From: Verrucomicrobiota bacterium
GTDB taxonomy: Bacteria; Verrucomicrobiota; Verrucomicrobiia; Chthoniobacterales; UBA10450
Assembly: GCA_003218375.1 (NCBI GenBank)
Contig: QHNH01000017.1
Span: 1-35,889, forward strand
Reading direction: 5' to 3'
Length of the DNA stretch: 35,889 bases
Shown: positions 25,662-33,898 of the stretch, piece after piece
How the letters are laid out: each line of letters opens with the position of its first letter
Numbering within the stretch: the stretch's first letter is position 1
Notes under the pieces: generated by a model
Databases searched by the model: none
The model's input: only the letters and a program-made list of their open reading frames with translations
What the model was told of the DNA's origin: nothing
Made by a program: the position numbers and the translations under genes

Positions 25662-27356
25662 ATGACGAGATTCACAAAAATCGCGTTGGCAGCCGGCGGG
25701 GTCTTGTTGCTTGTCTTCGGAGGTCTGACGGCGCTTGGGATTTTCTGGTTCCAGCGCGATCGCGAGCAAGACCTCGCTTTGGAAAAAGCTGGAACTGCTC
25801 TCAGCGAGCACAATTTTGAAAGCGCGATCGCACTCTTCGATCAAGCGCTTCAGCTGCGTTTGCCGGCGGCGAAGGCGGCCTCTGCCTATTACGGCCGGGC
25901 TCATGCGGAAACTGAGAAGGGGAGATACAACGACGCTATCCGGGATTTTTCGGAAGCGATCCGGCTTAATCCCAACGCAATTGAAGTTTATTGGGGTCGT
26001 GGTTACGCCTACCAATCGAAGGGCGACTCGGACAACGCCCTGCGCGATTATGCCGAGGTCTTGCGTCATGATCAAAATGCAGGCTGGGTTTACTTCAATC
26101 GAGGCCTGATTTATGTGCAACGCAAAGAGTGGACCTTAGCTGTCGAGGATTTTAGTGAAGCTATCCGCTGCGAACCGCAATGGAGCTACGGCTATCTCGA
26201 CCGCGGTTCTGCTCTCGCCGAACTAGGTGACCTCGATGGCGCTCTCGCCAGTCTCGACGCGGCGATCTCGCTTGATCCAAGACTGGCCCAGGCCTACGAG
26301 GCTCGTGCGGCGGTTTATCGACGGAGAAACGAACCAGAGCGCGCCCGAAATGACGAGCTAACAGCGATGCAATTCGCGCCTGGGAAGCTTCCTTCGGCTT
26401 CGGTCTCCCCGATGTTTGGTCCCAATCGGTCCGGCGCTGACCTTCTCGACGCGGCCAGGCTAGCTGAGATGGCGGGACGTTACGATGAAGCTATCGATCT
26501 TTGTGACAAAGCGCTCCAGATCAAGCTTAGTCCTTCCTTCCTGTCAAACGGCTACATGACGCGCGGCAACGGGTATGCCGGCAAAGGCGACTGGGACCAC
26601 GCGCTGCGTGATTACGACGAAGCGATCAAGGTCCAGCCGATCAACTTCGACGCTTTGACGAACCGCGGGAATGCCTACGCGCATAAGAGACAGCGAGATA
26701 AGTCAACCCAGGATTATAACGAAGCAATTCGGCTCAATCCGAAGTTGTTCCAGGCGTATTGCAATCGCGCTCTCAACTTCCTCGACGCCGGCGATCTTGA
26801 TCGCGCCCTGACTGATCTAAACGAATCCATCCGGTTGAATCCAAAATTCGCGGAAGCTCACTCGAGACGCTCGGTTGTTTTGCTGCGCCTGAAACGACAA
26901 GATGACGCGCTCGCCGACGCGGACACGGCGGTCGCGCTCACGCCCGATAATCCGGAAGCGTATTTTTACCGGGGCCGTTTGCGATCCGCCCGGAATGAAT
27001 ACTCCCAGGCGCGTGCCGATTTCGAGCGTGTGCTTGAGCGCTCTCGCGATCCCCAGGCGCGGGTCTTGAACGCGGTGGCCTGGTTCCTGGCCACCTGTCC
27101 GGACGAGTCGGCTCGAGATGGGAGGAAATCGGTCCCGCTGGCGACTAAAGCGTGCGAGCTCACTCAGTGGAAAAATGCGAGCCTGCTCGACACGCTTGCC
27201 GCGGCCTACGCTGAGGCCGGCGACTTTGACCAGGCGATCAAGTGGCAGTCCGAGACGCTTAAGGTGTATGATGACGCCGGTGACTCACGCCCCGCAATGC
27301 AAAAACGACTGGCGCTGTATCAACAGCACAAGGCTTATCGTGAGGATAATCCTTGA
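25662..27356 (+). CDS. Membrane-anchored TPR-repeat protein
   Basis: 564 residues from the ATG at 25662; an in-frame ATG at 25641 would add seven residues. A single N-terminal membrane helix (about 5-28, IALAAGGVLLLVFGGLTALG) anchors it, with the rest outside. It holds about 13 TPR units, for example GRYNDAIRDFSEAIRLNPNA and DLDRALTDLNESIRLNPKFA. The protein is an internal duplication: the block HNFESAIALFDQALQLRL recurs as GRYDEAIDLCDKALQIKL. The C-terminal module NAVAWFLATCPDESARDG, then DTLAAAYAEAGDFDQAIKWQ and a KAYR end, matches the TPR paralogue on the opposite strand. The partner is unknown. Confidence 0.88.
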   Translation: MTRFTKIALAAGGVLLLVFGGLTALGIFWFQRDREQDLALEKAGTALSEHNFESAIALFDQALQLRLPAAKAASAYYGRAHAETEKGRYNDAIRDFSEAIRLNPNAIEVYWGRGYAYQSKGDSDNALRDYAEVLRHDQNAGWVYFNRGLIYVQRKEWTLAVEDFSEAIRCEPQWSYGYLDRGSALAELGDLDGALASLDAAISLDPRLAQAYEARAAVYRRRNEPERARNDELTAMQFAPGKLPSASVSPMFGPNRSGADLLDAARLAEMAGRYDEAIDLCDKALQIKLSPSFLSNGYMTRGNGYAGKGDWDHALRDYDEAIKVQPINFDALTNRGNAYAHKRQRDKSTQDYNEAIRLNPKLFQAYCNRALNFLDAGDLDRALTDLNESIRLNPKFAEAHSRRSVVLLRLKRQDDALADADTAVALTPDNPEAYFYRGRLRSARNEYSQARADFERVLERSRDPQARVLNAVAWFLATCPDESARDGRKSVPLATKACELTQWKNASLLDTLAAAYAEAGDFDQAIKWQSETLKVYDDAGDSRPAMQKRLALYQQHKAYREDNP

Positions 27357-27452
27357 GCGATCGGTTTATCGCCGCCCCCCTTGACTTGGTTTTATCTCGC
27401 GTTGCTGATTCCCATCGAACAGGTTCCCAGAGGCGAGTGCGGTAATGGAATC

Positions 27453-28376
27453 ATGAACCGAAAATGTTTGGCCAAGATCGGGTTAGGGACGGCGCTTCTC
27501 ATTAGTCTGCCGACAGCCGCGACGTCGGAAGAGCAACCTGAAGTCCTTTCCACTAGTCCGAGCGGGGCCTTTCGAATCGAATCCAGGATTCCCGACCACT
27601 CTGCAGACGATGCAATGGCAGACGTCTGGGTCGTTTCCACGAAAGACCCGGCGCAACGCGCGAAGCTGCCCAAGCAGTCAGCCGACTCGCCGCCCGACGA
27701 TGAGTTTCACTTTTCGCCTAACGAGGAATGGCTCTTCGCCTCGCGGCACATCGGCTCCGGCCTCCGCTACGGCAACATCTATCACCTGCTGCGCCCGCTC
27801 CGTGTCGAGGTGGCCGGAGAACAAGGTGCATTTAACGAGGTGGTCTGGAAGCAGGCCGTCAAGCTCGGAGCCTTGAAGAAGGACTATGGCGCGATGGGCT
27901 TCTATGCCATGACTGCCTTCATGAATTGGAGCTTCGATTCGAGTCGTCTCCTGATCAGACTTTGTGGAGGCGAGGAAAAGCGAAACATGTTCTGCGGCTT
28001 CCTTTATTTTAATACTCGCACGAACAAGTTCGAGGTAAGCGATTATTCGCGGAAGGTGAACAAGGCAAAGCCGGACGTGTTGGCTTGCGCCGAGCCGATC
28101 GATCCCCTGCCATCTGAAGCTGAGTTGAAACAGAGGTTCGATACCTTGGATCGAGACCTAAACAAGAAGTATGCTGAGATTCTCGCCAAAACGGACAAGG
28201 ACCGCGTCCAGGGTTTGCGTCAGGCCCAGCGCAAATGGCTGAAGGGTCGTGACGCGGGCGAGAAACTCTACATCGACTCCTTTCCATCTGCGGAAAAGGC
28301 TAGTCGCCGGCTTCAGTATCTTGGCGACGTTACCGCCGCGCGCATCGACCTACCACGGGACCAGTGGGAATGGTGA
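27453..28376 (+). CDS. Exported protein with a C-terminal LprI/DUF1311-like domain
   Basis: 307 residues from the ATG at 27453, which gives a normal signal peptide (CLAKIGLGTALLISLPTAAT); the upstream frame lacks one. Residues about 30-205 form a domain I do not recognise, with FHFSPNEEWLFASRHIGSGL and an AMTAFMNWSFDSSRLLIRLC stretch. The C-terminal 80 residues (LDRDLNKKYAEILAKTDKDR, then VQGLRQAQRKWLKGRDAGEK) match the LprI/DUF1311 helical domain, best known from a mycobacterial lysozyme inhibitor. The paired conserved cysteines typical of that family are not obvious here. It follows the TPR gene by 96 bp. Confidence 0.78.
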   Translation: MNRKCLAKIGLGTALLISLPTAATSEEQPEVLSTSPSGAFRIESRIPDHSADDAMADVWVVSTKDPAQRAKLPKQSADSPPDDEFHFSPNEEWLFASRHIGSGLRYGNIYHLLRPLRVEVAGEQGAFNEVVWKQAVKLGALKKDYGAMGFYAMTAFMNWSFDSSRLLIRLCGGEEKRNMFCGFLYFNTRTNKFEVSDYSRKVNKAKPDVLACAEPIDPLPSEAELKQRFDTLDRDLNKKYAEILAKTDKDRVQGLRQAQRKWLKGRDAGEKLYIDSFPSAEKASRRLQYLGDVTAARIDLPRDQWEW

Positions 28377-28415
28377 CGATACCGGAATCGTTTTCATCGC
28401 GGCGCGTGCCGTGCC

Positions 28416-30428
28416 TCAGTCCAGTTCGTAAATTTCCACGAGGCCGACCCCAGTCGTGCTGTTCACGCCGCGCACGATCGCGGTATAGTTACCGGCGGCG
28501 AGCGAATCGTAAACCGCCGACTCGAGATTGTTTGTCGGCGCAAGGCCACTGTTCGTGATCGCGGTTTTATTTGCGCTGTTCATCCAGTCGTCGTTTGAAT
28601 CGATCAACATCCCCTGCGCGTTGTATAACTCGAGCGATGGATTGGTCAGAGCGCCCGGGACGCCCACGTTCGCGAGCGAAGGTCCGAGGCCGCGCACAAT
28701 CATGTTCGTCGCGACGCCTCCGCCGAGAATGAAACCACCGATCATGACGTTGTCGCTCGTCTCGACCCGGCCGCGGGTGGAGAGATTCTTCAGGTGAATC
28801 GTGGCCGCATTATCGAGATCATAGATTTCCACGAGACCGACGCCAGTGGTGCTATTCGCGCCCCGCACGACAGCGGTGTAATTCCCTTCCGCCAGGCTCG
28901 CGATGAGCGCGGATTCCTGGCTGTTGAGCGGCGGAATATTGCTGTCGGCAATCGCGCGCCGCTGATCGCTGTTCACCCAATCATCGTTCGACGCGATCAG
29001 CATGTTCGTGCTGTCGTAGAGTTCGAGCGTCGGATTTGCCACCACGCCAGAGACGGCCGCTTGCGTCAGCGACGGCCCGATGGCGCGCACTTCCACCTTC
29101 TTCGTGCCGCCGCGGATGATGAAGCCTCCGATCAACACGTTGTCATTCGTTTGCACGAGGAGGCGAGTCGAGCTGTTCTGCAAGGCGTGCGGCGGCGGTG
29201 TCGGAGCGCCGCTCGGATTGTTCGTGAAGAAATTCGTCACTGCTTCGCTGATGCTCGTGACGGTTCCGCCGGCGGGAGTGCCGTAGAATTGCCGGCCGAG
29301 GTTGAATGGAAAGAGCGGAGTGCCGTCGGCCGCGATTGTCTCGAAATAGGCGTAGGTGCCACTCGGGAAATCCGGCGTCACGCAAAAACGGCCATTGTAT
29401 TTATCGAGGTCGAAATCGACGCCCTGGGTTTTCCCGAGATCGCCGAGGTGATCGTAATCCTCGAGATAATGCCCGATCGCGTAGGTCGTGCTGACATTGG
29501 GCCCATACTGCGAGGGCGAGAGCGTGGCCGATCGATTCTGCGCGATCGCCGCCCACGCCGGCAACGTGTGGCGTCCGGCAGTCGTTAGGTTAGTCGTGCC
29601 GTTCGAACTATCCCGCGCGACATAGCCCGACACCATGCGCCGGACGCCGCTGCTGGCGTTTGTCGCAGTCGAGTAACCGTACGGCCCGTAAACCGGATAA
29701 CCGTCCGCCGCCCACGCCAGAATGGGCGAATGCTGCGTCTCGATAACGCTGCTCTCATTGTAGCGATTCGTCTTCGCGTTGTAATCGACGTGATCGCCCA
29801 GCTGATAACGAAGAGCGATCGCCTGCGCGTGGTAGTGGTACTGATTTCCAGCCTGGTGCGCGAGCGCGGCGTCGAACGACACGCTCTCATTGGCATAAGC
29901 TTCGCGATTCCAAATGCCGTCGCCGAGGCCGATGCCCGCCATCGGATCGGCGTCGCGCCCGTTCGCATTGGAATAAGAAAAAGTGTCGCGATTATCGAAG
30001 AGCGCGACGCCGTTAACGAAATAGCCGATGGCGCCGCCGGGTGTATTCGTCTTCGTCGACGGCACCGTTGGCGAGCGCGGGATGCGGTAAATCGTTGCGG
30101 TATCCGTCGGCAGATTCGGGAACAACTGCGTCTTCGCGGCGTCGAGATACCAAGGGCCCATGAGATGGCTCGCGAGGCCTGATGACTTGATATAGACCCA
30201 GCTGTTTGAATACGACACCTCATGCACGCCAGCGTAAACCGGCGTCGATTGCGTCGTCGTGCCGCGACTCCAGGTTGTCACGGACGTGCCCGAGGTCTCC
30301 GCCGCGGTGGTAGTAAATACCCGCGCGTACTGGTCGGACGTGGCTGTGAACCACGACGTGAGCTGTGGATCAGCGTGAACTTTCGGGCTGATGATGAGCA
30401 GGAGAGCGAAAGCAATTTTCATTTTCAT
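28416..30428 (-). CDS. Exported YHYH-domain protein with two C-terminal repeat domains
   Basis: 670 residues from the ATG at 30428, which starts a clean signal peptide (MKMKIAFALLLIISPKVHA). The YHYH domain covers about 20-395, with QYHYHAQAI at 196-204, DGYPVYGPYGY later, and the DYDHLGDLGKTQGVDFDLDK segment. YHYH proteins have no proven activity; the conserved His/Tyr motif suggests metal or ligand binding. Two copies of a domain of about 125 residues follow. Each starts near STR.RV.T.DNV.IGGFI.GG and ends in NYTAIVRGVNSTTGVGLVEI and YDLD/YELD. I associate this repeat domain with Verrucomicrobiota surface proteins. The gene is isolated, convergent with the LprI-like gene. Confidence 0.85.
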   Translation of the reverse strand: MKMKIAFALLLIISPKVHADPQLTSWFTATSDQYARVFTTTAAETSGTSVTTWSRGTTTQSTPVYAGVHEVSYSNSWVYIKSSGLASHLMGPWYLDAAKTQLFPNLPTDTATIYRIPRSPTVPSTKTNTPGGAIGYFVNGVALFDNRDTFSYSNANGRDADPMAGIGLGDGIWNREAYANESVSFDAALAHQAGNQYHYHAQAIALRYQLGDHVDYNAKTNRYNESSVIETQHSPILAWAADGYPVYGPYGYSTATNASSGVRRMVSGYVARDSSNGTTNLTTAGRHTLPAWAAIAQNRSATLSPSQYGPNVSTTYAIGHYLEDYDHLGDLGKTQGVDFDLDKYNGRFCVTPDFPSGTYAYFETIAADGTPLFPFNLGRQFYGTPAGGTVTSISEAVTNFFTNNPSGAPTPPPHALQNSSTRLLVQTNDNVLIGGFIIRGGTKKVEVRAIGPSLTQAAVSGVVANPTLELYDSTNMLIASNDDWVNSDQRRAIADSNIPPLNSQESALIASLAEGNYTAVVRGANSTTGVGLVEIYDLDNAATIHLKNLSTRGRVETSDNVMIGGFILGGGVATNMIVRGLGPSLANVGVPGALTNPSLELYNAQGMLIDSNDDWMNSANKTAITNSGLAPTNNLESAVYDSLAAGNYTAIVRGVNSTTGVGLVEIYELD
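28419..29183 (-). repeat. Tandem duplicated C-terminal domain in the YHYH protein
   Basis: Two adjacent copies of about 125-131 residues (offset about 393 bp) share DNV.IGGFI, GPSL, NP.LELY, ESA..SLA.GNYTA and TTGVGLVEIY. The DNA is also visibly similar, so the duplication is real and fairly recent or kept similar. Confidence 0.8.
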
Positions 30429-30556
30429 AATCGAGTGAAGTGCCCCGGTCTTCATTCCGGCCGTCCCTCTCACCCTACGGTCGGCGATCGCCAAGTCTCT
30501 GAAGCAATTTGCGCAGGTTTATCCTACCGGGATGTCGTCGCTTTTGCGAGATGCGA

Positions 30557-30799
30557 TCAGGCACCGACCTTTTCGATCAACCCAACGAGCGGCTGCCCGG
30601 AAATGGAAGGCACCTCCGAGCGGCGCGTCAGTTTGAAATTGTACTTATCCAGAATCTGCGCGACGCGTGATTCAGGGAGACCAGTTTGTCTAGCTACCGC
30701 TGACTGTGTCCTCCACGTATAGCTGGGGCCGTCCAAAGCAGCGAACACCTTTCGCTCTTCCGGATCGGTGATGATTTCCTCCCAGCTCATGCCAAACAT
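30557..30799 (-). CDS. Small winged-helix-like protein of unknown function
   Basis: 80 residues. After MFGMSWEEIITDPEERKVFA comes a helix-turn-helix-like segment (SAVARQTGLPESRVAQILDK, about residues 33-52) followed by a basic wing (YNFKLTRRSEV). This shape fits a small winged helix. It starts 4 bp after the stop of the membrane protein gene and so belongs to the thrS-linked cluster. It could bind DNA or a partner protein. I do not recognise a named family. Confidence 0.65.
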   Translation of the reverse strand: MFGMSWEEIITDPEERKVFAALDGPSYTWRTQSAVARQTGLPESRVAQILDKYNFKLTRRSEVPSISGQPLVGLIEKVGA

Positions 30800-30803
30800 T
30801 GCT

Positions 30804-31160
30804 TCACAGCGGTGAGTTTTTCAAGCACTCGGCTTTCACATTAGTAATGATAAGGTCTTCGACGGCATCGTTCAGCGCCGAAGGATCGAGCGGGGGACTC
30901 AAATATTCTTCCTTGCCGTACAACAAATTCTTCGGGCTGAAAATGGTTAAACCCACAACAACAACCACGACACCGATAAAGATCCCGACCATCCATAAGA
31001 AGCCCGGCCAAACGTACTGCTCGGGCAGACGCGACTTACTGAGCACGATCCCGAGGGTCACTTCAACGATGAGTAAGGCGAGAACGAAAAAGCCAAGCGG
31101 CGTCGTGATCGAGCGGATCAAATCGGCCCGTCCTTTACCGCCGGGGGGTTTCTTCGGCAT
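30804..31160 (-). CDS. Small membrane protein downstream of thrS
   Basis: 118 residues with two hydrophobic segments (about 21-41, LGFFVLALLIVEVTLGIVLS, and about 50-73, WPGFLWMVGIFIGVVVVVVG). The N-terminus is Lys/Gly-rich and cytosolic, and the charged C-terminal tail ends ECLKNSPL. No catalytic motif. It starts 9 bp after the thrS stop and ends 4 bp before the small helix-turn-helix gene, so these three are probably one transcript. Function unknown. Confidence 0.72.
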   Translation of the reverse strand: MPKKPPGGKGRADLIRSITTPLGFFVLALLIVEVTLGIVLSKSRLPEQYVWPGFLWMVGIFIGVVVVVVGLTIFSPKNLLYGKEEYLSPPLDPSALNDAVEDLIITNVKAECLKNSPL

Positions 31161-31169
31161 GCCTTTGTC

Positions 31170-33206
31170 TTAACCGGTCCGTTGCCTAATCGACAACAAA
31201 ATTCTCGCGATCGCCTCATCGCGCGGCTTGGCGCCGAGATTGCCTTGGCCATGAACGCGAACACTGACGGCGTTCGCTTCCAGGTCGCGGTTGCCGATGA
31301 CGAGCATGGTATGGACTTTCATTTGCTCGGCGTTGGCGATCTTGGCTTTGATGTGGTCGGTGCTGGCGTCGAGTTCGCAGCGGACCTGCTGGGCGCGCAG
31401 TTCGGATTGAACGGAGCGGGCGTAGTCGAGCAACGGCGCTTCATCGCCGATTGGTAGGATGCGGACCTGCTCGGGAGAAAGCCAGAGGGGGAAGTTGCCG
31501 GCGTAATGTTCGATTAGGAAGCCGATGAAACGTTCGTGGGTGCCGAGCGGCGCGCGATGAATGCAGAGAGGAACCTTCTCGGTGTTGTCGCGGTCTTTGT
31601 AAACGAGACTGAACCGGCGCGGCTGGGCGAAATCGACCTGGTTGGTGGCGATGGAAAACTCCCGGCCGATGGCGCTCCATGCTTGCACGTCGATCTTCGG
31701 TCCATAGAACGCGGCCTCGTTCGGCACCTCGACGAAATTGATTCCAGAATTCTTAAGAACGTTTCGCGTCATCTCTTCGGTCTGTTTCCAAAGCTCCGGC
31801 TCATCGACAAATTTCTGTCCGAGCTTCGACGGATCGTGGGTTGAGAAACGCATAAGGTATTTCTCGATGCCGAAGAGCTTGAAGTAATTGAGATACATCT
31901 CGTTGACGGCATTGAACTCTGATTCGAACTGCTCCGGCGTCATATAAAGATGCGCGTCGTTCATCTGCAACGAGCGCACCCGCATAAGGCCGAACAGCTC
32001 GCCGCTCTGTTCATAGCGATGGCAGGTGCCGTACTCCGCTAAGCGCAACGGTAAGTCTCGGTAGCTGCGCGGTAATGCTGCATACATCTTGTGATGGTGC
32101 GGGCAGTTCATCGCTTTGAGGTAGTAGCGTTTGTGCTTCATGAGTTCCTCGAGCCGCTCGGACCATCTACTGATTTGGGCCTTTGCTTCATCGGTAGTGG
32201 ACTCAATGAGTTGCACCTCATCCACAGGGTCATAAGGCGGTTCATCGTCCGACGTAACGTTCACATCCAAACGCCCTGCGATGCGAGCGCGATGGAGCGC
32301 GGCCTTGTCGATCTGCTCTTCTAGGTCGGCTATTTCTTCCTCGATCGAGTCGTCTGCCGGGACTTCCATCGGCGGAAACATTGACTCTTTGTAGTAAGGC
32401 AAGTGTCCGCTCTTTATATATAAGCTTTCGCGCGCAAGATTGGTTGAGCGGACGCGTTGATAACCGGCGGCGAACTCTGTTTCTCTCGCCAGCTTCTCGA
32501 GCTCGTCGATTATGGCGGCGCCGCGGGGGAGCCAGAGAGGGAGGCCGGGACCGACGTCGTCGTCGAAGGTGAATAGCTCTAACTCCTTGCCGAGCTTGCG
32601 ATGGTCGCGCTTCTTCGCTTCCTCGAGCATGGCGAAGTATTCGTCGAGCTGGGTCTTGTTCTTGAAGGCGGTGCCGTAGATGCGCTGGAGCTGCGGATTC
32701 TTTTCGTCGCCTTTGTAGTAGGCGCTGGCGACGTGGGTGAGCCTGAACGCGCCGATGTTGCCGGTGCGCATGACGTGCGGGCCGGCGCAGAGATCGGTGA
32801 ACTCGCCGTTGCGATAGAGTGAGATTTCTTCGCCCTCGGGAATGTTCTGGATGATGTCGAGCTTGAACTTCGACGGGGAAGATCGCTCACCGAGCGCGCC
32901 AAGGACGCCACGCTGGGCCATGTCGAGCGCTTCAGCGCGCGGGACGACGACGCGCTCGAAGGTGTGATTCGCTTTAACTTCCTTTTTCATCTCGGCCTCG
33001 ATTTTCTCGAAGTCATCAGGCGAGATGCGGTGCTCGAGTTCGAGATCGTAATAGAATCCGTTCTCGACCGGCGGCCCGGCGGCGAACTGGGCCTCGGGCC
33101 AGATTTTCAAGATCGCCGTCGCGAGGACGTGGGCAGCGGAATGACGCAGCCGCTCGATGTCGGTCATCTGGGCGCGTTGTTCTAAAGTTTTGCGTTCGTC
33201 GTTCAC
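31170..33206 (-). CDS. thrS: Threonyl-tRNA synthetase with an unusual core insertion
   Basis: 678 residues. It charges tRNA-Thr with threonine in the cytosol. The usual N-terminal TGS domain is absent. The frame begins with the editing domain (RHSAAHVLATAI, 21-32, and DLCAGPHV, 138-145). Class II core motifs are SGHLPYYKESMFPPM (266-280), RYEQSGELFGLMRVRS (397-412) and RAPLGTHERF (551-560). The zinc ligands are C368, H419 and probably H550. The anticodon-binding domain starts near residue 578. Between MFPPM (280) and RYYLKAMNCP (360) about 75 extra residues are inserted, acidic and coiled-coil-like, where most ThrRS have only a few. The start is GTG; an internal ATG at codon 14 (33167) is a plausible alternative. 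Confidence 0.95.
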   Translation of the reverse strand: MNDERKTLEQRAQMTDIERLRHSAAHVLATAILKIWPEAQFAAGPPVENGFYYDLELEHRISPDDFEKIEAEMKKEVKANHTFERVVVPRAEALDMAQRGVLGALGERSSPSKFKLDIIQNIPEGEEISLYRNGEFTDLCAGPHVMRTGNIGAFRLTHVASAYYKGDEKNPQLQRIYGTAFKNKTQLDEYFAMLEEAKKRDHRKLGKELELFTFDDDVGPGLPLWLPRGAAIIDELEKLARETEFAAGYQRVRSTNLARESLYIKSGHLPYYKESMFPPMEVPADDSIEEEIADLEEQIDKAALHRARIAGRLDVNVTSDDEPPYDPVDEVQLIESTTDEAKAQISRWSERLEELMKHKRYYLKAMNCPHHHKMYAALPRSYRDLPLRLAEYGTCHRYEQSGELFGLMRVRSLQMNDAHLYMTPEQFESEFNAVNEMYLNYFKLFGIEKYLMRFSTHDPSKLGQKFVDEPELWKQTEEMTRNVLKNSGINFVEVPNEAAFYGPKIDVQAWSAIGREFSIATNQVDFAQPRRFSLVYKDRDNTEKVPLCIHRAPLGTHERFIGFLIEHYAGNFPLWLSPEQVRILPIGDEAPLLDYARSVQSELRAQQVRCELDASTDHIKAKIANAEQMKVHTMLVIGNRDLEANAVSVRVHGQGNLGAKPRDEAIARILLSIRQRTG

Positions 33207-33319
33207 GATTACGGCGAGAGGTTCCGCGACTTCACGCTGCTTGACAAGAAGTTGTCTCGCAGCCGCACATGTGGGCGCCGCTAAGAGACTAGGATTTGCG
33301 GTAGCACGATGCGTCAGGG

Positions 33320-33769
33320 TTAATCCGACCCTATGCGACGCAACGCAGCAATATCGATCTGGTCTTTTTCTCGAGCAGAATCCTGTTTCAACCGAATCAG
33401 GGCGGCGGCTCTTAGAAAAGTGACTGGGGTTCCGTTGATCTCCGTCCGTCCGGTTTGATCGATGAGATCCCGATACACCTGCCCGCGCATGATGGTGAAA
33501 ATATCCAGCGGGAAATCCTCGACGACACGAACGGCGCCTTCAGTTTCGGCAAAGTCCGTCAGCGAAAGCTCGCGAGCGTGTCCCTGACCGAAGGAGGCAA
33601 GACTCGTCAAAAGACGGTTAACGTTATCGGGCGAACTTTCGATCAGAATGTCGACGTCTTCAGTCGTCCGGACGAACCCATTCAAGGCGACCGCGACTCC
33701 GCCGACCACGATGAATTTAACTTCGCCGCGGGCGAGGTTGACCAACAGTTTTTCGTACGGGGTATCCAT
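33320..33769 (-). CDS. Nucleotidyltransferase-fold protein (DUF6036/AbiEii-like)
   Basis: 149 residues. The polymerase-beta-type nucleotidyltransferase core is clear: FIVVGGVAVALNGFVRTTED (19-38) followed by VDILIE. The Gly-Gly of the nucleotide loop is at 23-24, catalytic Asp D38 and D40, and a probable third Asp D89 in PLDIFTIM. The C-terminal LRAAALIRLKQDSAREKDQI and DIAAL pattern is typical of the group. Such proteins are often parts of toxin-antitoxin or abortive-infection modules and can attach nucleotides to tRNA or proteins. Its start lies inside a small upstream frame. Confidence 0.85.
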   Translation of the reverse strand: MDTPYEKLLVNLARGEVKFIVVGGVAVALNGFVRTTEDVDILIESSPDNVNRLLTSLASFGQGHARELSLTDFAETEGAVRVVEDFPLDIFTIMRGQVYRDLIDQTGRTEINGTPVTFLRAAALIRLKQDSAREKDQIDIAALRRIGSD

Positions 33770-33896
33770 CGTCGGCTGAGCGCTGATTGAGATGCGCCGC
33801 GAAACTGTTGAGTCGATAGAGCCGATCCCAAACGTCCCCCGGCTTACGTTTTCCCACGATCTTTTTCAGTGTCTCCCCGGAGTTTTGATCAGGCAT
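33717..33896 (-). CDS. Possible small gene overlapping the nucleotidyltransferase start
   Basis: 59 residues from the ATG at 33896: polar and basic, with VWDRLYRLNSFAAHLNQR as its only helical stretch. It overlaps the nucleotidyltransferase start by 53 bp in another frame. It fits the position of an antitoxin or partner gene, but there is no family match and the compositional evidence is weak. It may be non-coding or a gene remnant. Confidence 0.35.
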   Translation of the reverse strand: MPDQNSGETLKKIVGKRKPGDVWDRLYRLNSFAAHLNQRSADDGYPVRKTVGQPRPRRS

Positions 33897-33898
33897 GG

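Noticed and set aside
25388-26120. Minus-strand frames over the thrS remnant as a real gene
   Set aside because: Only about 41 codons match ThrRS, protein identity is below DNA identity, and the rest overlaps the TPR gene antisense.
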